64,000 nt of DNA from Streptomyces sp. MST-110588 (GCF_022695595.1 NZ_CP074380.1:3856001-3920000), one strand, 5' to 3'; positions 42,130 through 50,466 are shown, numbered from the stretch's first letter. Notes: generated by a model from the letters alone, not told the origin. Program-made: numbers and translations.

Positions 42130-43608
42130 TCAGCCGCCCGCCAGCGCCCACACACCCAGGGCGATGCACAGCAGCGCCACGACCAGAACCGGGACCGCCA
42201 CCTTCGGGGGCGGTCCCGGCCGCCGTACGGCAGCAGCCGCGCCGGTGGCAGGTGCCGCCGGCGTCGCCGTGGCCTGAGGGGGACGGCCCGCGGTGTACGG
42301 ACGGGTGCGGGCGGGGTCCCGGCGGATGGCGGCCGTGGCCTCGTACGGGGAAACCGGCCGACCGGGTGCGGGGGCGGCGGCCGGCGGCGCGACCGGGACC
42401 GGAGGCGGGGGTGGGCTTGATGGCCGAGCGGCCGAGGCCGAGGCAGGGACCGGAGCCGGTGCCGGAACCGGGCCGGGCGGCGTGCTCGGCGGAGCAGGCG
42501 GGGGCGGCGTACCAGGCCGCTCCGGCACCACCACACCGGACGTCGACCCCGCACCCGTACCCGTACCCATACCCATGCCCGTACTTGCCCCCGAAGCCGA
42601 GGACACCGGAGAGACCGGACCGCCCCCGGCACCGGAACCGGTCCGCGCTTCCGCCCCCGGAACACCGGCCCCGCTTCCGCCCTCGGCCTCCGCCTCAGCC
42701 TCTCCCTCGGCCTCCCGCGGGGCCGGCGCCACCGGCCCGTCCGGCCCGAAGCCCGCCGGCAGCGGTCCGATGTGGTCGAAGACCTCGACGGCCTCTTCCT
42801 CGATCGTCACCTCCGGCAGCAGCTCGGCCGCAGAGAGGAGCGCCTTGCGCGCGCCCGTGGCCGTCTTGAACCGGGCCTCGGGGTCCGGCTGCAGCAGGTT
42901 CGCCAGGACCTGCCACAGCGGCTCCGGCACGTCCTGCGGCGCATCGGGCGTGCCGTGCTCCTCGAAGTGCCGTACGAGCGCCTGGGTGTCGGGCTTGTTC
43001 CCCGTCAGCAGGTACAGGGCGACCAGGCCGACCGCGAAGAGGTCGGCGGGGAAGTCCGGCTCGGCGCCCGTCAGTTGCTCGGGCGCGAAGTAACCGGGCG
43101 TGCCCACGACGTAGTTGGCCTCGGTCAGCCGGGGTTCACCCTTGCGCATGGATATGCCGAAGTCGGACAGCCGCAGGTGGGGGCGCCCGGTTCCGGTGGC
43201 TTCCAGCAGGATGTTCGCGGGCTTGATGTCGCGGTGGACGACGCCCTCGGCGTGTACGGCGGTGAGCCCGGCCAGCAACTGGTCCAGGAGTGTGCACACG
43301 AAGCGGGGCGGCAGCGGCCCGTAGTCACCCACCAGGTGCGCCAGCGAACCACCGTTCACCAGGTCCATGGTGAACAGCACCTTGTCGTCGTCGGCGGCCC
43401 AGCTCGCCGGCGCCAGGACGTGCGGGTGATCGATGCGCAGCGCCTGTTCCCGTACGAATCGCAGCAGCGCGTGCGCGTCGCTCTGCTGGAGCACCTTGGC
43501 CGCCACGTACCGGCGCCGACGGCCGTCCCAGGCACGCCAGACGGCACCCACACCGCCCCGTCCGATCGGATCGATCAGCTCGTACCGGCCGGCGAAAACC
43601 TCACCCAT
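42130..43608 (-). CDS. Membrane Ser/Thr protein kinase (PknB-like, no PASTA)
   Basis: 492 residues. The kinase domain is about 8-265: glycine loop IGRGGVGAVWRA, VAIK lysine in YVAAKVLQQ, catalytic HRDIKPANILL, DFG in LSDFGISMRK and activation-segment GTPGYFAPEQLTG. All catalytic residues are present. A juxtamembrane stretch of about 200 residues is disordered and rich in Pro, Ala, Gly and Glu. One TM closes the protein (about 470-490, VAVPVLVVALLCIALGVWAL), with almost nothing outside, so sensing must come from a partner. The adjacent secreted protein (40611-42083) is a candidate partner by position only. The HTH gene lies upstream in the same direction. Confidence 0.93.
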   Translation of the reverse strand: MGEVFAGRYELIDPIGRGGVGAVWRAWDGRRRRYVAAKVLQQSDAHALLRFVREQALRIDHPHVLAPASWAADDDKVLFTMDLVNGGSLAHLVGDYGPLPPRFVCTLLDQLLAGLTAVHAEGVVHRDIKPANILLEATGTGRPHLRLSDFGISMRKGEPRLTEANYVVGTPGYFAPEQLTGAEPDFPADLFAVGLVALYLLTGNKPDTQALVRHFEEHGTPDAPQDVPEPLWQVLANLLQPDPEARFKTATGARKALLSAAELLPEVTIEEEAVEVFDHIGPLPAGFGPDGPVAPAPREAEGEAEAEAEGGSGAGVPGAEARTGSGAGGGPVSPVSSASGASTGMGMGTGTGAGSTSGVVVPERPGTPPPPAPPSTPPGPVPAPAPVPASASAARPSSPPPPPVPVAPPAAAPAPGRPVSPYEATAAIRRDPARTRPYTAGRPPQATATPAAPATGAAAAVRRPGPPPKVAVPVLVVALLCIALGVWALAGG

Positions 43609-43665
43609 TGCGTCCCTGTCCCCTGCCCCTGACCCGCCCTTGTCCCCTTATCCCCCTCTCCCCCG

Positions 43666-44214
43666 TTAACTCTGGTGCGCTTCGTAGTGCGCCACCGCGT
43701 CCGCCGTCCGCCCCGCGCCGTACACCCGCAGGAACTCCGCCAGTTCGGGGTGGGTGGGAGCGAGGGTGTTCGCGGCGTCGATGATGTCGCCGGCCGCCGA
43801 GACCGAACGCAGCAGCGACTGGATCTCGCGCACCACGCGCCGTACGGTCGTGGCCCCCGTGGACGAGGCGGTCTGGCCGGTGTTGTTCAGCACCGAGCCG
43901 CCCGCGCTCTTCCTGACCTCCTCCATACGGTCGGTGGCCTCGGCCGCGCTGACACTGCCGTCCGCGACCTGCCCGGCCAGCTCTTGGAGCGCCTGGACCC
44001 GCTGCACCACGGCCGGATTCCCGATCTTCGCGCGCTGACCGCTCATGAGCTGCGACAACATGGGCGCCGACAGTCCCAGTACGGAAGCCAGCCGCGCCTG
44101 GTTCAGACCGAGGTCGTCGATGAGGCGGCGGAACAGCGCTCCCAGGGGCTCCCCGTACCAACTCCGCTGCAGCTCCCGAGCGCGCGCGGTGGCTTCCTGC
44201 TGTGCTGCGTCCAT
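43666..44214 (-). CDS. Helix-turn-helix DNA-binding protein
   Basis: 182 residues. An HTH_3/Xre-like motif is at about residues 28-60 (LGLNQARLASVLGLSAPMLSQLMSGQRAKIGNP). Two helical segments with heptad patterning follow, and the C-terminal half (GSVLNNTGQTASSTGATTVRRVVREIQSLLRSV) is a family-specific, helix-rich domain. It is unlike phage repressors in that no protease-like domain is present. It is upstream of, and parallel to, the kinase gene by 57 bp, so it may control it or be its substrate. The many Thr/Ser residues in the central linker are possible phosphosites. Confidence 0.85.
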   Translation of the reverse strand: MDAAQQEATARARELQRSWYGEPLGALFRRLIDDLGLNQARLASVLGLSAPMLSQLMSGQRAKIGNPAVVQRVQALQELAGQVADGSVSAAEATDRMEEVRKSAGGSVLNNTGQTASSTGATTVRRVVREIQSLLRSVSAAGDIIDAANTLAPTHPELAEFLRVYGAGRTADAVAHYEAHQS

Positions 44215-44343
44215 GGCCTCTCCCCTGTCTCCCCGATCGCGCTTCGCTGCCGCGAATCTCGCGCAGCATCCTACGGAGACGACCTGGTCGCGGCGATACC
44301 CGGTCGGAAAACCCTCCTGGCACCGGGTACCCTGGTCGGCGAC

Positions 44344-44416
44344 GGGGCCTTAGCTCAGTTGGTAGAGCGCTGTCTTTGCATGGCAGATGTCAGGGGTTCG
44401 ACTCCCCTAGGCTCCA
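44344..44416 (+). tRNA. alaT: tRNA-Ala (UGC anticodon)
   Basis: Acceptor GGGGCCT pairs with AGGCTCC, with one G-U pair. The D-arm AGCTCAGTTGGTAGAGC, anticodon loop TTTGCAT (TGC at 44377-44379) and T-arm GGGTTCGACTCCC are standard. CCA is not encoded. Confidence 0.97.
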
Positions 44417-44440
44417 CTTATGAAATGCCCTCTGGCCTGC

Positions 44441-44468
44441 GGAAACGCGGTTCGGGGGGCGTTTTTTT
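44441..44468 (+). terminator. Intrinsic terminator of tRNA-Ala
   Basis: Short stem AAACGC/GCGTTT (44443-44448 and 44459-44464) followed by a seven-T run, which is rare in Streptomyces. Two 11-bp direct repeats GTGCCCATCAT follow at 44469-44490. Confidence 0.7.
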
Positions 44469-44672
44469 GTGCCCATCATGTGCCCATCATGTGCCCGTCG
44501 GTGGGTGCATCCGCGCCCATCGGGCATGGAGGGAGCCCTTGCCCTCCTTGCCCTTCAAGGGATGTGCCCGCTCGCGTCTCCCCCTGGGATCTCCTGGGCC
44601 CGACGACCGCCGGGATCGCGGGCTGGTTTGCGAGCCTTGCTGGTTTCCTACTCGTTTGACACAGTGGACCGT

Positions 44673-44957
44673 ATGTCTGAGGAGGCGTACAGCATTGGTG
44701 AGGGCCCAGCCACGCGGGTGAGCCTGTCCCTGCCGGAGGGGACGGCGGAGGCGATCCGCGCGCGGGTGGGCAAGCGGGAGTTCTCCGCGTTCATCACGGC
44801 CGCAGTCGAGCGTGAGCTGCGCGGTCAAGTTCTGGACGAGTACCTGACCGACTACGAGCGGCGCAAGGGCCCGGTTTCGGAGCAGGCGCAGGAGCGGGCG
44901 CGGATGGTCTTCGACGAGGTGTTCGCTGAGGAAGAGCAGTGGCCCGCCGCAAGCTGA
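44673..44957 (+). CDS. Putative type II antitoxin (VapB-like) partnered with PIN toxin
   Basis: 94 residues. An N-terminal ribbon-like strand TRVSLSLPEGTAEAIRARVGKREFSAFITAAVERELR fits a ribbon-helix-helix DNA-binding domain (about residues 14-50), and an acidic C-terminal region (RMVFDEVFAEEEQ) would bind the toxin. The toxin gene overlaps its 3' end by 19 bp, as is usual for TA pairs. It starts about 260 bp downstream of tRNA-Ala. No ribosome site is evident before the ATG. Confidence 0.75.
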   Translation: MSEEAYSIGEGPATRVSLSLPEGTAEAIRARVGKREFSAFITAAVERELRGQVLDEYLTDYERRKGPVSEQAQERARMVFDEVFAEEEQWPAAS

Positions 44958-45352
44958 CTCATGCGGGGACCCTGGTCCTGGACAGCGAGGGCCTGTCGAA
45001 GCTGCTCAGGGATGACGAGCAAGCGGTCGCACTGGTTGCGGAGGCGCGGCGGCGGGGCATGGATGTGGTGATCTGTGCGCTCACCATCATCGAGGCCGTG
45101 CATGCCCGCACCGACAAGGCCCGGCTGCGGTGGCTGCTGTCGGGGCTGCGGGTGGTCGCGGTGGGGGACGAGGAGGCGAAGGCGGCTTCGGCACTGCTGA
45201 TGGCGGCCGGTCTGCACGGCCAGAAGTACGCCATCGACGCGGCCGTGGCCGGGACGGCTCTGCGCCAGCAGCGCCCGGTGGTGATGCTGACCTCGGACAT
45301 CGATGACATGACCAAGCTGTGCGGAGACCGGGTCCGGCTCGTTGCCGTTTGA
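44939..45352 (+). CDS. PIN domain toxin (VapC-like ribonuclease)
   Basis: 137 residues, start GTG at 44939. The four acidic residues of the PIN active site can be seen: Asp in LVLDSEGLSKLL, Glu in LTIIEAVHA, Asp in YAIDAAVAGTA and Asp in MLTSDIDDM. Length is normal and the frame is intact, so an active, metal-dependent RNase is expected. Relatives cleave tRNA or rRNA when freed from the antitoxin. It is the second gene of the pair beginning at 44673. Confidence 0.85.
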   Translation: MARRKLTHAGTLVLDSEGLSKLLRDDEQAVALVAEARRRGMDVVICALTIIEAVHARTDKARLRWLLSGLRVVAVGDEEAKAASALLMAAGLHGQKYAIDAAVAGTALRQQRPVVMLTSDIDDMTKLCGDRVRLVAV

Positions 45353-45463
45353 ATGCGGTTGGTGTTCCTGGCTGTTGAGCGCGTTGTGTGCGCATGACCG
45401 CTGGCGGCGACACGCTTCGTGCCACAGCGAAAGCAGGGGGCGGCCGATTCACCTGTGGGGGCT

Positions 45464-45481
45464 GTATACGCGGACGCATAC
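45464..45481. promoter_or_regulatory. Imperfect palindrome before the second antitoxin gene
   Basis: GTATACG CGGA CGCATAC reads as an inverted repeat with one mismatch per arm, 7 bp before the ATG of the antitoxin at 45489. It may be the autoregulatory operator of this TA pair. Confidence 0.4.
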
Positions 45482-45488
45482 TTCATCC

Positions 45489-45755
45489 ATGTCTGATGCC
45501 ATGATCCGTGTGCCTGCCGAGGTGCGGGACCGTCTGGCGGTCATCGCCGAGTCGCGGGGGACGTCGATCCGTTCATTGGTGCAGGAGTTCGCGGAGACCA
45601 CGCTGACCGACGAGGAACGGCGGGAGCGGGCGGAGCGGACGCGCGCGTATCTGGCGGACCACTTCGGCGTCGAGGTGAGCGATGAGGAGAGCGCGGCCAT
45701 GGGGTGGAAGCTCCGAGGAGCCTTTGCCCGGCCGCAGCGGGATGTCGCCGGGTGA
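45489..45755 (+). CDS. Second putative antitoxin (ribbon-helix-helix type)
   Basis: 88 residues. IRVPAEVRDRLAVIAESRGTSIRSLVQEFAE (about residues 5-36) is a typical ribbon-helix-helix antitoxin head. The remaining residues, ending in RGAFARPQRDVAG, would embrace a toxin. Its stop overlaps a GTG start of a PIN-like frame (GTGA). The partner is cut short, so this antitoxin is probably an orphan. Confidence 0.75.
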   Translation: MSDAMIRVPAEVRDRLAVIAESRGTSIRSLVQEFAETTLTDEERRERAERTRAYLADHFGVEVSDEESAAMGWKLRGAFARPQRDVAG

Positions 45756-45957
45756 TCCAGCACCATCTCGTGCTGGATCACCCGACGTTGTTGGCGCTGT
45801 CGGGAAACCGGCAGGTGTCCGCACTGATCCACCGCGCGCACTTCGAGCCCGAGACCAGGCTGTGGGCGCCGGTCCTGTCGGTCCTGGAAGCCGACGCCGA
45901 GCACGTTGGACTGGCCGGACACATCGGTCAGCTCGACAGGACCGCTTTGAGGGGGCT
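45752..45957 (+). pseudogene. Truncated PIN-domain toxin remnant
   Basis: The frame starts VIQHHLVLDHPTLLALSGNRQVSALIHRAHF and keeps the first acidic residues of the PIN active site (LVLDHPT and VLEADAE). After about 68 residues (GHIGQLDRTALRGL) it loses family character and runs on to 46201 across the terminator and 3' end of the NRPS gene. The last two catalytic aspartates are missing, so no RNase activity is expected. The 5' GTGA overlap with the antitoxin shows it was once a normal pair. Confidence 0.7.
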
Positions 45958-45979
45958 TGAGGGAGAAGGGGCGGCGGAT

Positions 45980-46009
45980 CGCGGGGCGGCGGTGGTGTGT
46001 GCCGCCCCG
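45980..46009 (-). terminator. Terminator of the Pls-like NRPS gene
   Basis: Perfect 10-bp arms 45980-45989 and 46000-46009 (GCGGGGCGGC and complement), 16 bp past the NRPS stop codon on the minus strand. Confidence 0.75.
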
Positions 46010-46025
46010 CGTCCGATTGGTCAGG

Positions 46026-49000
46026 TCACCTGGCCGGGTGTGCCTCGGCGGCCCGGGTGCTGCCGGCCCCGGTGCTTGCGGCGGCCGGTGGCAGGGGTGC
46101 CGGTGTGCCGGTGGCCGGTGGGGTCACCGCGGCCGGGCGTTCGCCGGCGATCGGGTTGCCTGCCCATCGTGTGCCGGCCGGTACGCTCTCGCCGCGCATG
46201 ACCAGTGACGCCGGGCCGATGGCGGCGCGTTCGCCGACCGTGGTGCCGGGCAGCGTGATGCCGTGCGGGCCCAGGGAAGAGCCCGCCGCCATATGGACGG
46301 TGTCCAGCCGCATGATCCGGTCGTGGAACAGGTGCGTCTGCAGGACACAGCCGCGGTTGACGCTGACGCCGTCCCCGAGCGTGATCAGGTCGGTCTCCGG
46401 CAGCCAGTACGTGTCGCACCACACGCCGCGCCCGATCCGGGCGCCCAGGCTGCGCAGCCACCAGTTCAGTACGGGCGTGCCGGTGAAGGCGCCGGCCATC
46501 CACGGCACGGCCAGTGACTCCACGAAGGTGTCGTACAGCTCGTTGCGCCACACGAACGAGGACCACAGCGGATGTTCACCGGTGCGGAAGCGGCCGACGA
46601 GCAGCCACTTCGCGGCGGTCGCGGTCAGCAGGGCCAGCAGCCCGGCGGCCAGCAGCAGGAGGGCGCCCATCAATGCCGCCAGCCCGATCCCGCCGGCCTT
46701 GAGCGCGCCCTGCTCACCGACCAACACCGCCTCGGCCAGCGTCATCGAGCACATCAGCGGCAGCACCCGGCAGGACTCGACGGCCGCCCGCGCCAGCACC
46801 AGCTTGCGCGGCGGCTCGAAGGTACGGCCGGGGTCGGCGGACGAGGGGGTGCGCGGCAGCGGCAGCGCGGGCCGCCCCAGCCAGGACGAGCCGGGCTCGC
46901 TGCGCTCCGGCGCGTCCGACAGCACGCCGATCAGGGCCTGGTCCGGGACCTCGCGGTCCGGGCCGACGATCCCCGAGTTGCCGACGAACGCCCGCCGCCC
47001 GATGTGCGAGGTGCCCAGCCGCAGCCAGCCACCGCGCAGTTCGTACGGGGCCACCAGCGTGTCGTCGGCAAGGAAGGCGCCGTCCGCCACGCTCAGCAGG
47101 GACGGCAGCGGCAGCACGGTGGAGATCTCGGCGTGCCGGCCGACCCGGGCGCCGAGCAGCCGCAGCCACAGCGGGGTGGCCAGGCTCGCGTAGATCGGGA
47201 AGAGACTGCTCCGGGCGCCGTTCAGCAGCCGGGTGACCAGCCAGGCGCGCCAGGCCACCGGCCCGCGCACCGGGTACGTACCGGGCCGTATGCCGCGTCC
47301 CAGCATCCTGACCACGGCCGCGACCAGCAGGATCCAGCACAGCGTCGTGACGACGGCGATCACGGGTGCGGCGGCGAACAGCCGCAGCGCCGCGTCGTGG
47401 AGCGTCGTACAGTCGCGCACCAGCCAGTAGACGCCGGCGAGCGCGGGCAGCATGGCCAGCAGCGGCAGCACCGGCAGTCCGGCCAGCGTCAGGCCGTACG
47501 CGGCGGTCCACAGGCGGGAGTGGGCCGGGCGGGCATCGGGCCAGGCGGTGCCCGCCGTACGGGCGTTGCCCTCGGCGGGCCGGGCGGGCGACCCCTCCCA
47601 GACCTCGTGAGCCGGTACGGTCCCGCCCAGGCAGCCGCCGGGGGCCAGTTCGGCGCCCGGGCCCAGCGCGGCGCCGGGCAGCAGCGTCGAGCGGTGGCCC
47701 ACCCGGGCACCCGCCCCCACGCTCACGGACCCGACCCGCAGCACGTCCCCGTCCAGCCACCAGCCGGACAGGTCGGCCTCGGGCTCCACGCTCGCGCGCT
47801 CGCCCAGTTCGGCCAGGCCGGTCACCGGGGGCATGGCGTGCAGCGCCACATCGGCACCCACCCGGCAGCCCAGGGCCCGTGCGTACAGCCGCGCCCACGG
47901 CGTACCCAGCAGCGCGGGCACACCGAACGCCGCCACCGTCCGCTCGGCTGCCCACAGCCGCATGTGCACCTGTCCGCCGCGCGGATAGGCGCCCGGGGTG
48001 ATGGAGCGGGTGAGCGCGCGGGCGGCCAACGCGCCGATGGCGAACCGGGAGGGGGCGCTCATCAGCACCAGCCAGCCGACGATCACCAGCCACCAGGAGG
48101 TGTGCGGCACCCAGGTCTGCGGGGCCAGCAGCCACAACACGTTGTCGGCGGCGGCCAGGGCGACCGCGCCGCGCAGGCCGGCCACGCCGTACAGGAGGAG
48201 CTGGATGAGCATCTGTACGGCGCCGGTGCGGCGCGGTACCGGCCGGACCGCTTCGGCGCCGGACGACGGCTCACGGCGGGCCGGGCCCGAGCGGGCGGGC
48301 CCGGCGTCCGGATGCCCCGTACCGCCGTGGGCTGCCACGCTGCCCTGTCCGTCCTGGCCACCGTCCGCCGACTGTTCGGCGGTCAGCGAGTCCAGGTAAG
48401 CGGCCATGTCACGCAGGACCGGCCGGCGGTAGAGATCGGCCACCGAGACGCCGGGGTGGTCGGCGCGCAGCCTGGAGGCCAGTTGGGCGGCGCTGAGACT
48501 GCCGCCGCCCAGGGCGAAGAAGTCGCTGTCCGCGCCGGGCCGTACGCCCAGCAGCTCCTGCCAGGCATCGGCGAGCCGCGCGGCGGTGCCGGTGAGTCCG
48601 TCGCGCGAGCCGTCTTCCCCCGCGTCCGCGTCCGGTCCGCCGGACCGGTGCGCGTCCGGGGACGCGTCCGTGCCCGTCCGGTCCGTCGCCGCGGCGGGCA
48701 GCGGCCAGGGCAGCGCGTCGCGGTCCACTTTTCCTGACGTACGGGTGGGCAGCTCGGCCACCTCGGCCAGTACGGGCACCAGCGCGGCGGGCAGCCGGTC
48801 CGCCAGGACCTTGCGGGCCAGGTCGGGGCGGAAACCGGTTTCTGTGCCTGTTGTGGTTCCTGCGCCTTTGCCTGTTCTGGTGCTTTTGCCTGTTTTGGTG
48901 TCGGAACCGGTGGCCGTACGGGTCTCCGGTACGACGTACCCGACCAGGATCCGGCCCCCGGACGGCGTGGTGCGCACCGCGGCAGCCGCGCTCCGGACAC

Positions 49001-50408
49001 CGTCCAGATCGGCCAGCGCCGCGTCGATCTCGCCCAGTTCGATCCGCCGGCCACCCACCTTGACCTGGTCGTCGGCGCGTCCGACGTAGAACAGGCCCTC
49101 GGGTTCGGCCCGTACCAGGTCCCCCGTACGGTAGGCGCGCCGTGCGTCCAGCGCCGGGCAGGGCACGAAGCGCTCCGAGTCCTTGGCCAGGTCGAGATAG
49201 CGGGCCAGGCCGGCGCCCGCGATGATCAGCTCGCCCTGGGCGCCGTACGGAACCGGCGTACCGTCGGCGTCGACGACCGCCAGGTCCCAGCCGTCCAGGG
49301 GGAGCCCGATCCGTACCGGCTCCTGCGGCAGCAGGCGTTCGGCACACGCCACGACCGTGGTCTCGGTCGGCCCGTAGGTGTTCCACATCTCCCGGCCCGG
49401 GGTGGCGAACCGCTCCACGAGCCCGGCGGGGCAGGCTTCACCGCCGACGATCAGCAGCCGTACGGCGGCCAGGGCCTCGTCCGGCCACAGCGCGGCCAGC
49501 GTCGGCACCGTGGAGACCACCGTGATGCCCCGCTCGACCAGCCACGGGCCCAGCTCGTGGCCCGCCCTCACCAGCGAGCGCGATGCCGGCACCAGACACG
49601 CGCCGCTCCGCCAGGCCAGCCACATCTCCTCGCAGGAGGCGTCGAAGGCCACGGACAGCCCGGCCAGCACCCGGTCACCGGGGCCCAGTGGCCGGTCGCC
49701 GCGCAGGAACAGCTCCGCCTCGGCGTCCACGAAGGCCGCGGCGGCTCGGTGGGTGACGGCGACGCCCTTGGGTGCGCCGGTCGAGCCGGAGGTGAAGATG
49801 ATCCACGCGTCGTCGTCCGTGGAGGGAGTACGGGGCGGGGCGCTTCCGTCGGTCGACGGTGCGCTCCTGTCGGACGACGACGGCGGCGGGTAGTCGCCGA
49901 CCGGGCCCGACAGCAGCGGCTCGGCGGCGCCGTTGAGAACCGCGCACACCCCCGCCTCACCGAAGACCGAGGCCGCCCGCTCCTCAGGATCGTCGGCGTC
50001 GACCGGAACGTAGGCGGCACCGCTGCGCAGCACGGCCAGGATGGACAGATACAGCTCCGCCGTACCGGAGGCGACCCGGATCCCGACCCGGTCGCCGGGG
50101 CCGATGCCGTGCGCCGCCAGACGCTCTGCGCGTCGGCCGACCTCCGCCCACAGAGTGCGGTAGTCGATCACCTCCTCCCCGGTGTCGAGGGCCGGCGCGT
50201 CCGCGTGGGCGGTCACGGTGGCTTCCAGGACATCGAGCAGCGTCCGTGGCGGATGGGCCGGCGCTCCCCGGTATATCGCCGCGTCGGGGCCGTCGGAGGT
50301 GTCGGAGGCGTCGGAGGCGGCGGGCTGGCCGGGCACACCCGACGGGGCGGTTATGCCGGACGGTGCTTCCACGGGATCGCGGGAGGAAGGCAGAGAGGAC
50401 AAGGACAT
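46026..50408 (-). CDS. pls: Pls/PosA-type single-module membrane NRPS (poly-basic amino acid synthetase, e.g. epsilon-poly-L-lysine)
   Basis: About 1460 residues from the ATG at 50408, which has AAAGG upstream (a TTG at 50426 is also in frame). The adenylation domain (about 50-570) has A3 TSGSTGAPKGVAVTH, A5 NTYGPTETTV, A7 YRTGDLVR, A8 GRADDQVKVGGRRIELGEID and A10 PTRTSGKVDRDAL. The carrier domain (about 630-700) has DSDFFALGGGSLSAAQLASRL with the phosphopantetheine serine. Six TM segments then come in three pairs, each pair followed by a soluble domain with hexapeptide-repeat/left-handed helix features. No HHxxxDG condensation motif and no thioesterase were seen. This layout (A-T-TM2-C1-TM2-C2-TM2-C3) is that of epsilon-poly-L-lysine synthetase and its relatives for poly-ornithine and poly-diaminobutyrate. 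Which amino acid is used is not settled by eye. Confidence 0.9.
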   Translation of the reverse strand: MSLSSLPSSRDPVEAPSGITAPSGVPGQPAASDASDTSDGPDAAIYRGAPAHPPRTLLDVLEATVTAHADAPALDTGEEVIDYRTLWAEVGRRAERLAAHGIGPGDRVGIRVASGTAELYLSILAVLRSGAAYVPVDADDPEERAASVFGEAGVCAVLNGAAEPLLSGPVGDYPPPSSSDRSAPSTDGSAPPRTPSTDDDAWIIFTSGSTGAPKGVAVTHRAAAAFVDAEAELFLRGDRPLGPGDRVLAGLSVAFDASCEEMWLAWRSGACLVPASRSLVRAGHELGPWLVERGITVVSTVPTLAALWPDEALAAVRLLIVGGEACPAGLVERFATPGREMWNTYGPTETTVVACAERLLPQEPVRIGLPLDGWDLAVVDADGTPVPYGAQGELIIAGAGLARYLDLAKDSERFVPCPALDARRAYRTGDLVRAEPEGLFYVGRADDQVKVGGRRIELGEIDAALADLDGVRSAAAAVRTTPSGGRILVGYVVPETRTATGSDTKTGKSTRTGKGAGTTTGTETGFRPDLARKVLADRLPAALVPVLAEVAELPTRTSGKVDRDALPWPLPAAATDRTGTDASPDAHRSGGPDADAGEDGSRDGLTGTAARLADAWQELLGVRPGADSDFFALGGGSLSAAQLASRLRADHPGVSVADLYRRPVLRDMAAYLDSLTAEQSADGGQDGQGSVAAHGGTGHPDAGPARSGPARREPSSGAEAVRPVPRRTGAVQMLIQLLLYGVAGLRGAVALAAADNVLWLLAPQTWVPHTSWWLVIVGWLVLMSAPSRFAIGALAARALTRSITPGAYPRGGQVHMRLWAAERTVAAFGVPALLGTPWARLYARALGCRVGADVALHAMPPVTGLAELGERASVEPEADLSGWWLDGDVLRVGSVSVGAGARVGHRSTLLPGAALGPGAELAPGGCLGGTVPAHEVWEGSPARPAEGNARTAGTAWPDARPAHSRLWTAAYGLTLAGLPVLPLLAMLPALAGVYWLVRDCTTLHDAALRLFAAAPVIAVVTTLCWILLVAAVVRMLGRGIRPGTYPVRGPVAWRAWLVTRLLNGARSSLFPIYASLATPLWLRLLGARVGRHAEISTVLPLPSLLSVADGAFLADDTLVAPYELRGGWLRLGTSHIGRRAFVGNSGIVGPDREVPDQALIGVLSDAPERSEPGSSWLGRPALPLPRTPSSADPGRTFEPPRKLVLARAAVESCRVLPLMCSMTLAEAVLVGEQGALKAGGIGLAALMGALLLLAAGLLALLTATAAKWLLVGRFRTGEHPLWSSFVWRNELYDTFVESLAVPWMAGAFTGTPVLNWWLRSLGARIGRGVWCDTYWLPETDLITLGDGVSVNRGCVLQTHLFHDRIMRLDTVHMAAGSSLGPHGITLPGTTVGERAAIGPASLVMRGESVPAGTRWAGNPIAGERPAAVTPPATGTPAPLPPAAASTGAGSTRAAEAHPAR

Positions 50409-50432
50409 CGAGAGCCTTTGGTTCAACGTGAA

Positions 50433-50466
50433 TACGGGCGGATGTCCTACGGGACGTCCGCCCGTA
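50433..50466 (-). promoter_or_regulatory. Hairpin in the leader of the Pls-like gene
   Basis: Fifteen-bp arms 50433-50447 and 50452-50466 (TACGGGCGGATGTCC) with one mismatch and a 4-nt loop, 25 nt upstream of the ATG. It would form at the 5' end of the mRNA and could act on stability or attenuation. It is not a terminator of a visible upstream gene. Confidence 0.55.

Noticed and set aside
44469..44500. Direct repeats GTGCCCATCAT as attachment sites of an element
   Set aside because: They do not repeat the tRNA-Ala 3' end and no second copy was seen at the right side of the islet, so an att site is not claimed.
44655..44684. TTGACA at 44656 as the promoter of the first TA pair
   Set aside because: It lies too close to the ATG at 44673 and no -10 element follows at the right distance.
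46572..48737. A 721-codon frame on the plus strand opposite the NRPS gene
   Set aside because: The sequence is Gln/Arg/Gly-rich without domains and the minus strand has clear adenylation and membrane domains.
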